DNA of 64,000 nucleotides from Amycolatopsis deserti (GTDB lineage: Bacteria > Actinomycetota > Actinomycetes > Mycobacteriales > Pseudonocardiaceae), in NCBI RefSeq assembly GCF_014653945.1, contig NZ_BNAU01000011.1:62001-126000 (forward strand). The letters run 5' to 3'. The notes under the pieces are model-generated. The model was not told where the DNA came from, did no database searches, and saw only the letters and a list, made by a program, of their open reading frames with translations. Shown one piece after another: positions 1-9,089 of this stretch (its first letter is position 1; every line of letters starts with the position of its first letter). The position numbers and the translations under genes are program-made.

Positions 1-24
1 CAGGCGTTGATCTCCGGCGTGCAT
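1..24 (-). CDS. 5' end of a leftward gene, truncated by window edge
   Basis: Only the first eight codons are present (Met-His-Ala-Gly-Asp-Gln-Arg-Leu). The start is supported by a GAGGGG ribosome-binding site about 8 nt upstream and by a stress-type promoter motif some 40 nt further up. The product cannot be named from this fragment, and the call could be wrong if the true gene lies in another frame. Confidence 0.3.
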
Positions 25-60
25 CGAAGTCCCCTCGGCGTGTTCTTCGTCCCGCTGGGG

Positions 61-84
61 TTACCCACCGTGCACGGATTACAC
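61..84 (-). promoter_or_regulatory. SigB-like promoter candidate
   Basis: Read on the minus strand this is GTGTAA, 12 nt, GGGTAA. It resembles the GTTT/GGGTA pattern used by actinobacterial general-stress (SigB/SigH-type) sigma factors. It lies between the end of the phosphatase gene and the start of the truncated leftward gene, so it would serve the latter. The -35 half is only a partial match. Confidence 0.35.
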
Positions 85-104
85 ACGTGCCGGCCGGATC
101 CGGG

Positions 105-2249
105 TCACCCGGTCGTCAGCTCCGCCCACACGACCTTGCCGTCCGGCGTGGTGCGCGTGCCCCACCGCGCCGCGGCCTCGTCGACCATCCGCAACCCGTG
201 GTGCTCGATCCCGCCGGTCGCGAGGATGTGCGGCAACGCCCCGGCCCGGTCCGCGACGTCCACCGTCAGCCGCGAACCGTCGTGGAACAGCCGCAACGTC
301 AACGGCACCGACGCGTGCCGGGAGGCGTTCGTCACCAGCTCGGAGGCCACCTTCACCGCGTTCTCGGCCACCTCCGCCAGCCCCCACTCGGCCATCCGCC
401 CGGCCACGAACTCGCGCACCGACCCCGGCGAGACGTCACCGGTCAGCGTCATCGACGCCACGCGCCGGTGCGCGCCCCGGTGATCCACGTACAGCAGCGC
501 GACGTCGTCGTCGTGCCGCCCCCCGGTCAGCCGCCCGATCAGCTCGTCGCACGCCGCGCCCAGGTCACCCTCGGCGGGCAGCGCCTCCAGCTCCGCCAGC
601 AGCGCGTCGATGCCGGCGCCCAGCTCCCGCGTCCGGCTCTCCACCAGCCCGTCGGTGTACAGCACGAGCCGCATCCCGGGCGGGAACGGCGTCTGCTCCT
701 GCGGGTACTGCTCGCCGACCCCCAGCGGCATGCCCAGCGCCTCCGCGATCTGCCGCGTCGCGCCGTCGGCCCCGATCAGCACCGCCGGCAGGTGCCCGGC
801 GTTGGCGTAGGTCAGCGTGTCGTCGATCGGATCGTGCACCGCGTACAGACAGGTGATGAACTTCGCCCCGGGCGTGGTCCGCGCCAGCTGCGACACGTTG
901 TGCAGCACTTCGGACGGCGGCAGGTCCAGCAGCGCGTACGACCGGATCGCCGTCCGCATCTGGCCCATCACCGCCGCCGCCGGCACGCCGCGCCCCACGA
1001 CGTCCCCGATCACGAACGCGGTCCGGCCGCCGGGCAGCCGGATCACGTCGAACCAGTCCCCGCCGACCTCGGCCCCGGCCGCGGCCGGCAGGTACCGCGA
1101 CACGATCCGCAGACCCGGGATGTCCGGCACCGCGGGCAGCATGCTGCGCGCCAGCTCGGTCGCCATCGACCGGTGCCGCGCGAACATCCGCGCGTTGTCC
1201 AGCGCGATCGCGGTGTACCCGGCGATCCCGGCGGCCACCTGCTCGTGCTGCTCGGTGAACCGCCCGGGCTCGGGGTGGCCGAAGAAGAACCCGCCGAGCA
1301 CCTCGCGCGTCGTCGGCGTGACCACCGGGACCGCCAGGTAGCTGCGCACCGGCAGGTGCCCCTTCGGCATCCCGTGGTGCGGCGCGTTGTGCCCGTACCG
1401 CGGGTCCCGGGTGATGTCGTCGCTGCGGACTATCCCGGCACCGCTGAACGTCGGCGCGAACACGTCGGTGTTGCGGGGCATCGGGAAGCCGTCGAACGTC
1501 TCCTTCGGAACCCCGGACAGCGTGTAGAGCGTGTAGGACTCGCCGAACTCGTCGATCAGGTTGTAGAAGAACGCCCCGAACCCCGCGCCGGTCCCGCGGG
1601 TGGCGGCGTCGGTCGCGTCCTGCACGAGGGTGTCGATGTCGAGCTGCGCGGTCAGCCGCTGCCCGATCGCCCGCAGCGAATCCCCGAGCGCGGCCTCGGC
1701 CCCGGCCCGCCCGGCCGCGTCCTCCAGCGCCGCGCCCCGCACCCGCGCGGTTTCTTCCAGCAACTCGGCGTAGTCCCGCAACGCGTCCGCGCGTTCCGCC
1801 GCCGGACCGTGCGCCAGTAGTCCGGTGCGGACGCTCACCGCGATCGAGCGGGCCGTCGCCTCCGGCAGCCCGGCCGCGAGCACGATCCAGAACGCCCAGC
1901 CCGGCGACAGCGGTCCGCCGAACGCCAGGGCGCCCTGCAACGCGATCACCGGAAAGCGCTCACCCGCCGGCCGCGCCGCGAGCGCCGCGGCCAGCTCGCC
2001 GCCGGTCCGCGCGTCCCCGGCCGCTGCCACGAGAACCGGCGGACCGCCTTCGTCCACTGTGTACAGCTCGGCCGCGGCGGCGAACCCGTCCCGCAACCGC
2101 CGGACGACGGCCCGCGCGGCGGCGGGGAAATCCGGCGCGTCACCGGCTTCGGTGCGCAGCACCGCGGCGACCCGGACGGTGTCCGACAGGCCGAAGGACG
2201 CGGGACCGCCCGGCCCCGCGTCCTCGTCCTCGGCTCGCCGCCCGGTCAT
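105..2249 (-). CDS. SpoIIE-type PP2C phosphatase with GAF and HATPase domains
   Basis: A 714-residue multidomain regulator. The N-terminal ~180 residues are a poorly conserved sensory segment, a GAF domain follows (about 205-350), then a SpoIIE/PP2C serine phosphatase domain (about 375-590) with the metal-binding motifs GGDWFDV, GDVVGRG and DDDVALL, and finally an HATPase_c anti-sigma kinase-like domain (about 610-712, motif [10 protein letters not shown]). Proteins of this build dephosphorylate STAS anti-anti-sigma factors and can also phosphorylate or bind them, so it probably belongs to the same partner-switching network as the STAS proteins at 26.4 and 32.2 kb (inference). The ATG is preceded by GAAGGGGA. 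Confidence 0.93.
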   Translation of the reverse strand: MTGRRAEDEDAGPGGPASFGLSDTVRVAAVLRTEAGDAPDFPAAARAVVRRLRDGFAAAAELYTVDEGGPPVLVAAAGDARTGGELAAALAARPAGERFPVIALQGALAFGGPLSPGWAFWIVLAAGLPEATARSIAVSVRTGLLAHGPAAERADALRDYAELLEETARVRGAALEDAAGRAGAEAALGDSLRAIGQRLTAQLDIDTLVQDATDAATRGTGAGFGAFFYNLIDEFGESYTLYTLSGVPKETFDGFPMPRNTDVFAPTFSGAGIVRSDDITRDPRYGHNAPHHGMPKGHLPVRSYLAVPVVTPTTREVLGGFFFGHPEPGRFTEQHEQVAAGIAGYTAIALDNARMFARHRSMATELARSMLPAVPDIPGLRIVSRYLPAAAGAEVGGDWFDVIRLPGGRTAFVIGDVVGRGVPAAAVMGQMRTAIRSYALLDLPPSEVLHNVSQLARTTPGAKFITCLYAVHDPIDDTLTYANAGHLPAVLIGADGATRQIAEALGMPLGVGEQYPQEQTPFPPGMRLVLYTDGLVESRTRELGAGIDALLAELEALPAEGDLGAACDELIGRLTGGRHDDDVALLYVDHRGAHRRVASMTLTGDVSPGSVREFVAGRMAEWGLAEVAENAVKVASELVTNASRHASVPLTLRLFHDGSRLTVDVADRAGALPHILATGGIEHHGLRMVDEAAARWGTRTTPDGKVVWAELTTG

Positions 2250-2330
2250 CGGCCGTCCCCTTCCCGTCGGCGGGTGCCAGCCTAACCCCGCCCGGGCGAC
2301 CGTGACACGGTTTGCGCACGATTTCCGCGC

Positions 2331-3368
2331 TCAGTTCACGCAGGAATCCGGCGCCGACGTGCCCGAGCCCGGCAGGTTCGCCACGAACGTGCGAACCTCG
2401 TCCGGCGCGAGGCCGATCGCCGCGCCCGCGTCCGGTGAGTCGAGGACCGGTTCGGCGATGGGCACCGTCGCGATCCGCAGGCCGGCCGGGCGGACGTCCA
2501 GCAGCAGTGCGGCGAAGCCGGCCAGGTCCCAGCCCGGGTCGGTGAGCGCGTAGCGGTGCACGGTCTCGATGAGCGCGGCCAGGAACTGGGGATCGCCCAG
2601 CACGCCGGGGCTCAGCATCCGCTCCGCGGCCGAGCGCAGGTACGCCTGGAGCCGGGCCACGCGGTCGAGGTCGCCGTTGGGCAGCCCGGCGCGCTGGCGA
2701 AGGAAGTCCAGCGCCCGCGTGGGGTCCAGAACCTGCTCACCCGCGGGGAACGACGCACCGGTGCGCGGGTCGTGCGTGGCGGCGCGCAGGCAGACGGGAA
2801 CGCCCTGCACCGCGGAGGCGAGCTGGGCGAACCCGGCCATGGCGACCACCGCGTAGTGGTCGACGCGGACGCCGGTGAGCTGCTGCACGGTGTCGGCGAG
2901 CGTGCGGGCCCCGGCCTGCGACGACGCGTCGACGTCCCGGCCCTGCCGCGTGGCCGCGGCCTTGCCGAGGCCGTAGGCGCTGCTCAGCTTGCCCCGCCCG
3001 AAGCCGGGGATGTCGACGAGCGAGTCGCGGGGGATCGAAGCGAGCGCGGCCGTGCCGTCCCGCCGGAACTGGCCGAGCACGACGGAATCGGCGATCTCGT
3101 GGTCGTCCAGCCCGACGAGCAGCACGTTCTGGTCGGCGGACGCGGGGGTGCCGACGACGGGTTCGCCGCGCTGCAGCATCCGCGGCACGAGGATCGCGGC
3201 GACCGCGACCGCGACGACCGCCGCGGCCGCGACGACCAGGATCGGCGTCCGGTTGCGGCGCGGCTGTGCGTGCTCCAGCCCGGCGAGCACGGCGCGCGGG
3301 TCCGGCCGGCGGGCGGCTTCGGCGTGCAGGGCCGAGCGGATCAGCTGTTCGGTGGGGTCGGGGGTCAT
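2331..3368 (-). CDS. LCP-like membrane-anchored protein coupled to sigma factor
   Basis: A 345-residue protein with a short cytoplasmic N-terminus, one transmembrane helix (about residues 43-62) and an extracytoplasmic LytR-CpsA-Psr-type domain (about 85-230: SIPRDS, GVRVDHYAVV, DFLRQR). LCP enzymes attach teichoic-acid or arabinogalactan-type polymers to peptidoglycan; here the cytoplasmic N-terminus could also contact the adjacent sigma factor. Its ATG overlaps the sigma gene's TGA by four bases (ATGA), indicating translational coupling. The domain is shorter than in classical LCP ligases and the usual N-terminal Arg/Asp pair is not clear, so catalytic activity is uncertain. Confidence 0.8.
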   Translation of the reverse strand: MTPDPTEQLIRSALHAEAARRPDPRAVLAGLEHAQPRRNRTPILVVAAAAVVAVAVAAILVPRMLQRGEPVVGTPASADQNVLLVGLDDHEIADSVVLGQFRRDGTAALASIPRDSLVDIPGFGRGKLSSAYGLGKAAATRQGRDVDASSQAGARTLADTVQQLTGVRVDHYAVVAMAGFAQLASAVQGVPVCLRAATHDPRTGASFPAGEQVLDPTRALDFLRQRAGLPNGDLDRVARLQAYLRSAAERMLSPGVLGDPQFLAALIETVHRYALTDPGWDLAGFAALLLDVRPAGLRIATVPIAEPVLDSPDAGAAIGLAPDEVRTFVANLPGSGTSAPDSCVN

Positions 3369-3886
3369 GACAGCGCCTCCGTCACGGGCAGGCCCCGGCG
3401 CCGGCCGCCCTCGGCGGCGCGCAGCGTGCTCAGGGCGCGGGAGATGTGGCTGCGGACGGTGCCCGCGGAGCAGCCGAGCGCCTCGGCGATCTCGGCGTCG
3501 GTGCAGTCCTCGTAGAAGCGGAGCACGATCGCGGCGCGCTGCTTGCGGGGCAGCGCGGCGATGCGGGCACGCATGGCGTCCCGTTCGGCGAAGTGCTCGG
3601 CGGGGTCGGCGGTGGGCGTGCCGAGGGCGTCGAGGGTGCTGTGGGCGGCGGTGACGTTGCGCGAGGCCTTCAGCCGCCGCCACGACAGGTACTCGTTGGT
3701 GATCATCTTGCGCACGTAGCTCTCGGGCGCCCGTAGCCCGGCGATGCGGGACCAGCGGTGCTGGGCGCGCAGCAGGGTCTCCTGCACGACGTCCTGCGCG
3801 AGGTGGGGATCGCAGGTCAGCGCCGTGGCGTACCGGAGAAGGCGGTCGAGGCGCTGCGCCACGAAATCGTCGAAGCGGTCCCGCAC
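3365..3886 (-). CDS. SigE-family RNA polymerase sigma factor
   Basis: A 173-residue ECF-type sigma factor with region 2 at about residues 12-75 and region 4 with a helix-turn-helix near the C-terminus (CTDAEIAEALGCSAGTVRSH). A GTG start was chosen because GAAAGGA lies 7 nt upstream; in-frame codons further upstream would extend it by about 46 residues with no family-like sequence. It is translationally coupled to the LCP-like protein, which occupies the place where an anti-sigma factor would normally be encoded. Confidence 0.88.
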   Translation of the reverse strand: MRDRFDDFVAQRLDRLLRYATALTCDPHLAQDVVQETLLRAQHRWSRIAGLRAPESYVRKMITNEYLSWRRLKASRNVTAAHSTLDALGTPTADPAEHFAERDAMRARIAALPRKQRAAIVLRFYEDCTDAEIAEALGCSAGTVRSHISRALSTLRAAEGGRRRGLPVTEALS

Positions 3887-3991
3887 CGGTGTTCCTTTCG
3901 ATCTTCGGGGTGACGGAGCTTCAACGTGCCGGGACCGCCCGGTTGTTGAATTTCGGTCGGAAAAATTCTCGCAGGTGGTTACGGTCGCGCC

Positions 3992-4755
3992 ATGACCGTC
4001 CTCGCGCACCTGTCCGACCTCCACCTCGACGGCGGCTCACGCAACGCCGATCGCGCCGCGCGGGTGGTGCGGCACCTGCGGGACCTGCCGCGGCCGGTGG
4101 ACGCGGTGCTGGTGACCGGCGACCTCACCGACCACGGGGACCCGGCCGAGTACGCCGAGTTCGCCGACCTGCTGGAAAGCCTGCCCTCCCCGGTGTTCCA
4201 CTGCCCCGGCAACCACGACGACCGGGCCGCCTACCGTTCCGCGCTGCTCGGCGAGGCGCCCTCGGACGGGCCGGTCAACCAGGCCGGGGAGGCGGCCGGG
4301 GCGGTGTTCGCGCTGTGCGACACGAGCGTCCCGGGCCAGGGGGCGGGCCGGATGGGCGACGAGACGATCGCCTGGCTGGACGAGGTGCTGACGGACGCGG
4401 CGGGACGGCCCGCGTTCGTCGCGTTCCACCATCCGCCTGCGGTGCTGCACCATCCGCTCCTGGACGAGATCCGGCAGCACGAGGCGGAGCGGCTCGCGGA
4501 GGTGGTCCGGTCCCATCCGGATGTGGTGGCGTTGTTCTGCGGCACGCGCACACCCCCGCGGTGACGACCTTCGCCGGGCGGCCGCTGGTGGTGGCGCCCG
4601 GAGTGATGTCGACGCTGACGCTGCCGTGGGAGACGGGCGGGGACGCGGGCTGGGCCGAGGGGGGACCGCTCGACCGCGACCGCCCGCCCGCGCTGGCCTT
4701 CCACGTGGTCGACGACCAGCGCCGGCTGACCACGCACTTCCGGCTCTGCCCGTAG
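3992..4755 (+). pseudogene. Metallophosphoesterase (CpdA-like), frameshifted
   Basis: The first frame runs from ATG 3992 and shows the calcineurin-like metallophosphatase motifs in order: LSDLH (Asp9, His11), GDLTDHG (Asp44), GNHDD (Asn74, His75) and FHHPP. At about 4541-4544 the expected GHAH motif is split: the upstream frame reads LFCGT and stops at 4564, while the next frame supplies HAHTPAVTTFAG and a normal C-terminus to 4755. Restoring one C in the run at 4543-4544 gives a continuous protein of about 254 residues, the usual family length. Either a recent disabling deletion or a base-calling error. Family members hydrolyse phosphodiesters such as cyclic nucleotides. Confidence 0.85.
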
Positions 4756-4768
4756 GTCGCGGGCCGCC

Positions 4769-5347
4769 TCAGAGCACGGCGAGACGGTCCACCAGCAGCT
4801 CCGTCCTCCGCTCGGTGTCCTCCGGAAGCAGCCGTTCCGTCCCGGTCAGGGTCGCCAGCCCGTGCAGGGCCGCCCAGAACACCTCGGTGAACAGCGCCGG
4901 GTGGACGTCGTCGCCGGCGACCTCGCCGAGGCTCTCCACCAGGGCGGCGAAGGCGTCCTTCAGCGGTTCCGGGGTGTCCGCCCGCGCGAACGCCAAGCCG
5001 CCGTCGAGCTGGAACATGGCTTCGTAGACCGCCCGGTTGCGGGCGGCGAAGCCGAGGTAGGCGCGGGCGAGGGCGATGACCCGGGCACGCGGGCCGTCCG
5101 CGGCGGAGGCCGCGGCCCGCAGCGCCACGGCCATCTCGGCGGCGCCGTCCAGCGCGACGGCGCCGATGATCTCGCGCTTGCCGCGGAAGTGGCTGTAGAG
5201 GACTGGCTGACTGTGTTCGATGCGCTCGGCGAGGCGGCGGGTCGTGACCCCGTCCCAGCCCTGCTGCTCGGCGAGTTCGCGGGCGGCCGTCAAGATCAGG
5301 TGTTCGCGGTCCGCCCGTTCGCGCTCCTTGCGTTCCGGTATCGACAT
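4769..5347 (-). CDS. TetR/AcrR family transcriptional regulator
   Basis: A 192-residue repressor with an N-terminal TetR helix-turn-helix (about 15-60, GVTTRRLAERIEHSQPVLYSH) and a helical ligand-binding C-domain. It is divergent from the DUF1772 membrane protein gene; the 92-bp gap between them contains two related CTA-rich palindromes that are probable operators, so autoregulation and control of the neighbour are likely. Confidence 0.9.
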   Translation of the reverse strand: MSIPERKERERADREHLILTAARELAEQQGWDGVTTRRLAERIEHSQPVLYSHFRGKREIIGAVALDGAAEMAVALRAAASAADGPRARVIALARAYLGFAARNRAVYEAMFQLDGGLAFARADTPEPLKDAFAALVESLGEVAGDDVHPALFTEVFWAALHGLATLTGTERLLPEDTERRTELLVDRLAVL

Positions 5348-5356
5348 GGCTAGATC

Positions 5357-5369
5357 CTAGCGCTGCTAG
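5357..5369. promoter_or_regulatory. Palindromic operator candidate (site 1)
   Basis: CTAGCGCTGCTAG, arms CTAGC/GCTAG around GCT, 10 bp upstream of the TetR start codon. A related element lies at 5408-5420. Confidence 0.6.
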
Positions 5370-5407
5370 ACAATCGAGCGGCAGTAGTACTAGCATTGCC
5401 ACATTCA

Positions 5408-5420
5408 CTATCAGTGCTAG
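5408..5420. promoter_or_regulatory. Palindromic operator candidate (site 2)
   Basis: CTATCAGTGCTAG, which matches site 1 at nine of 13 positions and lies just ahead of the DUF1772 ribosome-binding site. Binding here would block transcription of the membrane-protein gene. Confidence 0.55.
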
Positions 5421-5439
5421 ATCTCAGGAAGGCTCACCA

Positions 5440-5886
5440 ATGCTCAACGCACTCGGGGTGTTCACCACCGTCGTCGTCGGCGTGATGGTGGGGGTGGAGT
5501 TCTCTGTCGCCGTCGTCATCAACCGGATCCTCGGCAGCCTCCCGGACGACAGCGCGCTGCGCGGCCGCGCCTACGGGGGCCGGATGCTCGGCGCCGTGAT
5601 GCCGGTCTGGTACATCAGCTCGCTCGTCCTGGTCGCGATCTGGGCCATCGCCGGATGGCGCCAGGACGGCACCGGCCTCGTCGTCACCGCCGGCGGACTG
5701 CTGATCGTCAGCGTGATCATGTCGGTCCTGCTGCTGGTCCCGATCAACAACCGCGGCAAGACGTGGACCCCGGAGAACCGGCCCGCGGACTGGAAGGAGC
5801 AGATGAACCGCTGGGACCGCTTCCACTACGGCCGCGTGGCCGTCATCATCGCCGCCTTCGCCCTGCTGGCCGCCGCGCTCGCCTGA
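5440..5886 (+). CDS. DUF1772 family integral membrane protein
   Basis: A 148-residue protein with four predicted transmembrane helices (about 5-27, 48-70, 78-100, 128-147) and the polar segment NRGKTWTPENRPADWKEQMNRW between helices 3 and 4 that is typical of DUF1772 (anthrone-oxygenase-like fold) proteins. AGGAAGG precedes the ATG. Its divergent TetR neighbour suggests ligand-induced expression; the biochemical role is unknown. Confidence 0.85.
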   Translation: MLNALGVFTTVVVGVMVGVEFSVAVVINRILGSLPDDSALRGRAYGGRMLGAVMPVWYISSLVLVAIWAIAGWRQDGTGLVVTAGGLLIVSVIMSVLLLVPINNRGKTWTPENRPADWKEQMNRWDRFHYGRVAVIIAAFALLAAALA

Positions 5887-5956
5887 GTGCGCGGACGCGG
5901 CGCACCCGGCGGCAGGTTCCCGGCCTCCGGAAGGCGACCGCTGCCCGGGGCGGTGT

Positions 5957-6217
5957 TCAAGCGCGCGACCCCGGCGGAGTTCCCCGCGGAATCCCTGGAT
6001 CGGCGCTCGCGCGGTGGACTCCGGGACACCACCCGGACCGCGTCGTGGCCTGGCGGCCGCGCGGTGGCACGACGCTGCCGTGCAGCTCGCCGCCGGCGGT
6101 CCAGTGCAGGAACTCCTCCTCCCACGGCCGGTCCAGCAGGTCACGGCGCTCGGCGAGCTCGGCCTGTGTGGCGGCGAACTCGCGGAGCCCGGCGAGGATT
6201 CGGCTCAGCATCCGCAT
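5957..6217 (-). CDS. Small conserved actinobacterial protein (86 aa)
   Basis: The first ~60 residues contain the pattern RPWEEEFLHW followed by GELHGSVVPP and GWCPG, which resembles a small hypothetical family common in actinomycetes (recognition from memory). The C-terminal ~20 residues are proline-rich and unconserved. The start at 6217 is one of two adjacent ATG codons (6217 and 6211) and has no strong ribosome-binding site. Function unknown. The frame continues open antisense to the next operon, but only this part looks like protein. Confidence 0.55.
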   Translation of the reverse strand: MRMLSRILAGLREFAATQAELAERRDLLDRPWEEEFLHWTAGGELHGSVVPPRGRQATTRSGWCPGVHRASADPGIPRGTPPGSRA

Positions 6218-6376
6218 ACCTGGGAGCGTGCTCCATTCGGCCCACCAGGACGAGTGGCAGAACGGCACCGGTTCGGCAAAATCCTGCCAGCACCTCCTTG
6301 TGGCGGGCGAACCCGAGGGTGACTTCCGTCCCGCCAGGAGGCATGATCGCGACGTATCCGTAGTGGGAGGCCAGTT

Positions 6377-8617
6377 TTGAGCATCGTCGGCACCAGGGTG
6401 GTCCGCATCGAGGACCAGCAGCTGATCACGCAGGGCGGGACCTACGTCGAGGATCTGCGCGTGGAGGCGCTGACGGGCGCGGTGCACGCGGTGTTCGTGC
6501 GCAGCCCGATCGCGCACGCGCGCATCACCTCGATCGACACCTCGGCCGCGCTGGAGGCGCCCGGCGTCGTCGCGGTCTACACGGCCGCGGACCTCGATCT
6601 CGCCCCGCGCAAGGCCGGGCCGGTCGTGGAACCGTGGCTCGCCGACGAGGTGGTCCGCTACGTCGGGGAGCCCGTCGCGCTCGTGCTCACCGAGGAGCGC
6701 TACCAGCTCGCCGACGCCGCCGAGCTGGTGGACGTCGACTACGACCCGCTCGACGTGGTGGCGAGCATCGACAGCGCGCTCAGCGACGAGACGGTGCTGT
6801 TCGCGGACCAGGGCACGAACCTGCTTCAGACCACCGGCGGCGAGTTCGACGAGAAGGCGTTCGACGACTGCGAGGTCGTCGTCACGCAGACCATCCTCAA
6901 CCAGCGCGTCGCCCCGGCGCCGCTGGAAGTGCGTGGCGCGGCCTGCGCGTGGGGCGAGGACGGCCGCCTGACGCTGTGGCTGTCCACGCAGAACGCCCAG
7001 ATCTCCCGGTCCACGGTGGCAAAGGGGCTCGGGGTCGAGTCGAAGGACGTCCGCGTCATCACCCCGGACGTCGGCGGCGGGTTCGGCGCGAAGATCGGCA
7101 CCGACCCGGAGTCGGTGGTGCTGGGCTGGGCCTCCAAGCGGTCCGGGCGGCCGATCCGCTGGGTGGAGACCCGCAGCGAGAACCTGGTCGCGATGACGCA
7201 CGGCCGCGCGCAGCAGAACACCGTCACCATCGGCGGGCGCCGCGACGGCACCGTGCTCGCGTTCCGGCTGGAGGTCGTGCAGGACGCCGGCGCCTACCCG
7301 CGCACGATGTTCCTGCCCACGCTGACCGAGCTGATGGCCACCGGCGTCTACCACTTCCCGAAGGTGGAGACGAGCAGCAAGGCCGTCGTCACCAACACCA
7401 CGCCGATCGCGGCCTACCGGGGCGCCGGGCGGCCCGAGGCGGCGGCCGCCGTCGAGCGCGCGATGGACCTGTTCGCCGCGGAGATCGGCATGGACCCGGC
7501 GCAGGTGCGGCGGGTGAACTTCATCCGCCCGGACGAGTTCCCGTACCAGACGCCGACCGGCGCGAACTACGACACCGGCGAGTACGCGAAGGTCCTGGAC
7601 CAGGTGCTCGAGGCCGGCGGGTACGAGCAGCTGCGCGCCGAGCAGGCCCGCCGCCGCGAGGCCGGCGACCCGGTGGTGCTCGGCCTCGGCCTGTCCGCCT
7701 ACGTCGAGGTGACCGGCAACGACCGCGCCGGCGAGGCGGGCAAGGTGCACATCAACCCGGACGGCACGGTCACCGCGTGGACCGGCGCCTCCCCGCACGG
7801 CCAGGGCCTGGACACCACGCTGGCGATGCTGCTGTCCGACCAGCTCGGCGTGCCGATGGAGAAGATCAGCATCCGGCACGGCGACACCGACGAGGTGCCC
7901 AGGGCGATCGGCACCTTCGGGTCGCGGTCGCTGCAGCTGGGCGGTTCCGCGCTGCGCCAGGCCGCCGACCAGGTCATCGAGCAGGCCCGCGCGCTCGCGG
8001 CGGACCGGCTGGAGGCCAGCCCCGACGACATCGAACTCGTCGACGGCGCGTTCCAGGTGCGCGGCGCGCCCGCGAGCGGTTCGGTCAGCTGGGCGCAGGT
8101 GGCCGAGCAGGCCGACCTGACCGCCGACGTGTGGTTCGGCGACGGCGCCCCGACGTTCCCGTTCGGCGCGCACCTCGCCGTCGTCGAGGTGGACACGCTC
8201 ACCGGGAAGGTCGAGCTGACGCGGATCATCGCCTGCGACGACGCCGGCCCGATCGTCAACCCGCTCGCCTTCCAGGGCCAGCGGCACGGCGGGCTCGGCC
8301 AGGGCGCCGCGCAGGCGCTGCTGGAGGTCATGAACTACGACGCCGACGGCAACCCGACCACCGCGACCCTGGCCGACTACTCGTTCATCACCGCGACCGA
8401 GCTGCCCGACTTCGAGCTGGTCGACTCCGAGACCCCGACGACGCGGAACCTGCTGGGCGTCAAGGGAATCGGCGAGGCGGCGACCATCGGCGCGACCCCC
8501 GCGGTGCACAACGCGGTCGTCGACGCGCTGTCCCACCTGGGCGTACGTCATCTCGACATGCCCACCACCCCGCTGCGGGTCTGGCAGGCTCTCACCGACG
8601 CGAGGAAGGCGAACTGA
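6377..8617 (+). CDS. Xanthine dehydrogenase family molybdopterin-binding (large) subunit
   Basis: A 746-residue catalytic subunit of a molybdenum hydroxylase (CoxL/aldehyde oxidase superfamily). The Mo-site loop reads AYRGAGRPEA near residue 345, not the AYRCSFR of true form I CO dehydrogenase, so it should oxidise an organic substrate (aldehyde or N-heterocycle) rather than CO. The catalytic Glu is in GVKGIGEAATIG (about residue 700). A TTG start is chosen because GGGAGG lies 6 nt upstream. It is followed one base later by the iron-sulfur subunit gene and then the FAD subunit, a complete L-S-M operon. Substrate cannot be read from sequence. Confidence 0.93.
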   Translation: MSIVGTRVVRIEDQQLITQGGTYVEDLRVEALTGAVHAVFVRSPIAHARITSIDTSAALEAPGVVAVYTAADLDLAPRKAGPVVEPWLADEVVRYVGEPVALVLTEERYQLADAAELVDVDYDPLDVVASIDSALSDETVLFADQGTNLLQTTGGEFDEKAFDDCEVVVTQTILNQRVAPAPLEVRGAACAWGEDGRLTLWLSTQNAQISRSTVAKGLGVESKDVRVITPDVGGGFGAKIGTDPESVVLGWASKRSGRPIRWVETRSENLVAMTHGRAQQNTVTIGGRRDGTVLAFRLEVVQDAGAYPRTMFLPTLTELMATGVYHFPKVETSSKAVVTNTTPIAAYRGAGRPEAAAAVERAMDLFAAEIGMDPAQVRRVNFIRPDEFPYQTPTGANYDTGEYAKVLDQVLEAGGYEQLRAEQARRREAGDPVVLGLGLSAYVEVTGNDRAGEAGKVHINPDGTVTAWTGASPHGQGLDTTLAMLLSDQLGVPMEKISIRHGDTDEVPRAIGTFGSRSLQLGGSALRQAADQVIEQARALAADRLEASPDDIELVDGAFQVRGAPASGSVSWAQVAEQADLTADVWFGDGAPTFPFGAHLAVVEVDTLTGKVELTRIIACDDAGPIVNPLAFQGQRHGGLGQGAAQALLEVMNYDADGNPTTATLADYSFITATELPDFELVDSETPTTRNLLGVKGIGEAATIGATPAVHNAVVDALSHLGVRHLDMPTTPLRVWQALTDARKAN

Positions 8618-8618
8618 A

Positions 8619-9089
8619 GTGAAGGTCTCGATCGAGATCAACGGCACGACGGTCTCCGAGGAGGTCGAGGACCGCACCCTGCTGGTCCACTTCGTGCGGG
8701 AGCAGGCCGGGCTGACGGCGACGAACATCGGGTGCGACACCACCTCCTGCGGCGCGTGCACGGTGCTGCTCGACGGTGAGTCCGTGAAGTCCTGCACGGT
8801 GCTGGCCGCGCAGGCCGACGGGCATGCGGTCACCACGCTGGAGGGCCTGCACGGCGAGGGTGGCGACCTGCACCCGGTGCAGCGCGCGTTCCGCGAGGAA
8901 CACGGCCTGCAGTGCGGGTTCTGCACCCCGGGGATGATCATGGCGTCGGTGTCGCTGCTGGAGCACAACCCGAAGCCCACGCGCCAGGAGGTGCGCGAGG
9001 GCCTGGAGGGCAACCTGTGCCGCTGCACGGGTTACCACAACATCGTCAACGCGGTGATGAACGCGTCCGGGCAGGAGGTCCAGCGGTGA
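8619..9089 (+). CDS. [2Fe-2S] small subunit of the molybdenum hydroxylase
   Basis: A 156-residue protein with an N-terminal plant-type ferredoxin domain (GCDTTSCGACTVLLDG, about 42-57, plus the fourth Cys near 66) and a C-terminal four-helix [2Fe-2S] domain (QCGFCTPGM and NLCRCTGYHN). It passes electrons from the Mo centre to FAD. GTG start one base after the large-subunit stop; its TGA overlaps the GTG of the FAD subunit (GTGA), indicating coupled synthesis of the complex. Confidence 0.95.
   Translation: MKVSIEINGTTVSEEVEDRTLLVHFVREQAGLTATNIGCDTTSCGACTVLLDGESVKSCTVLAAQADGHAVTTLEGLHGEGGDLHPVQRAFREEHGLQCGFCTPGMIMASVSLLEHNPKPTRQEVREGLEGNLCRCTGYHNIVNAVMNASGQEVQR

Noticed and set aside
87-1820. 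Long rightward open frame antisense to the SpoIIE gene
   Set aside because: Arg/Pro/His-rich low-complexity translation with no domain, a by-product of GC-rich codons opposite the real gene.
6220-9028. Very long leftward frame opposite the molybdenum hydroxylase genes
   Set aside because: Composition is that of an antisense shadow. Only its terminal ~86 codons at 5957-6217 look like protein and were kept.
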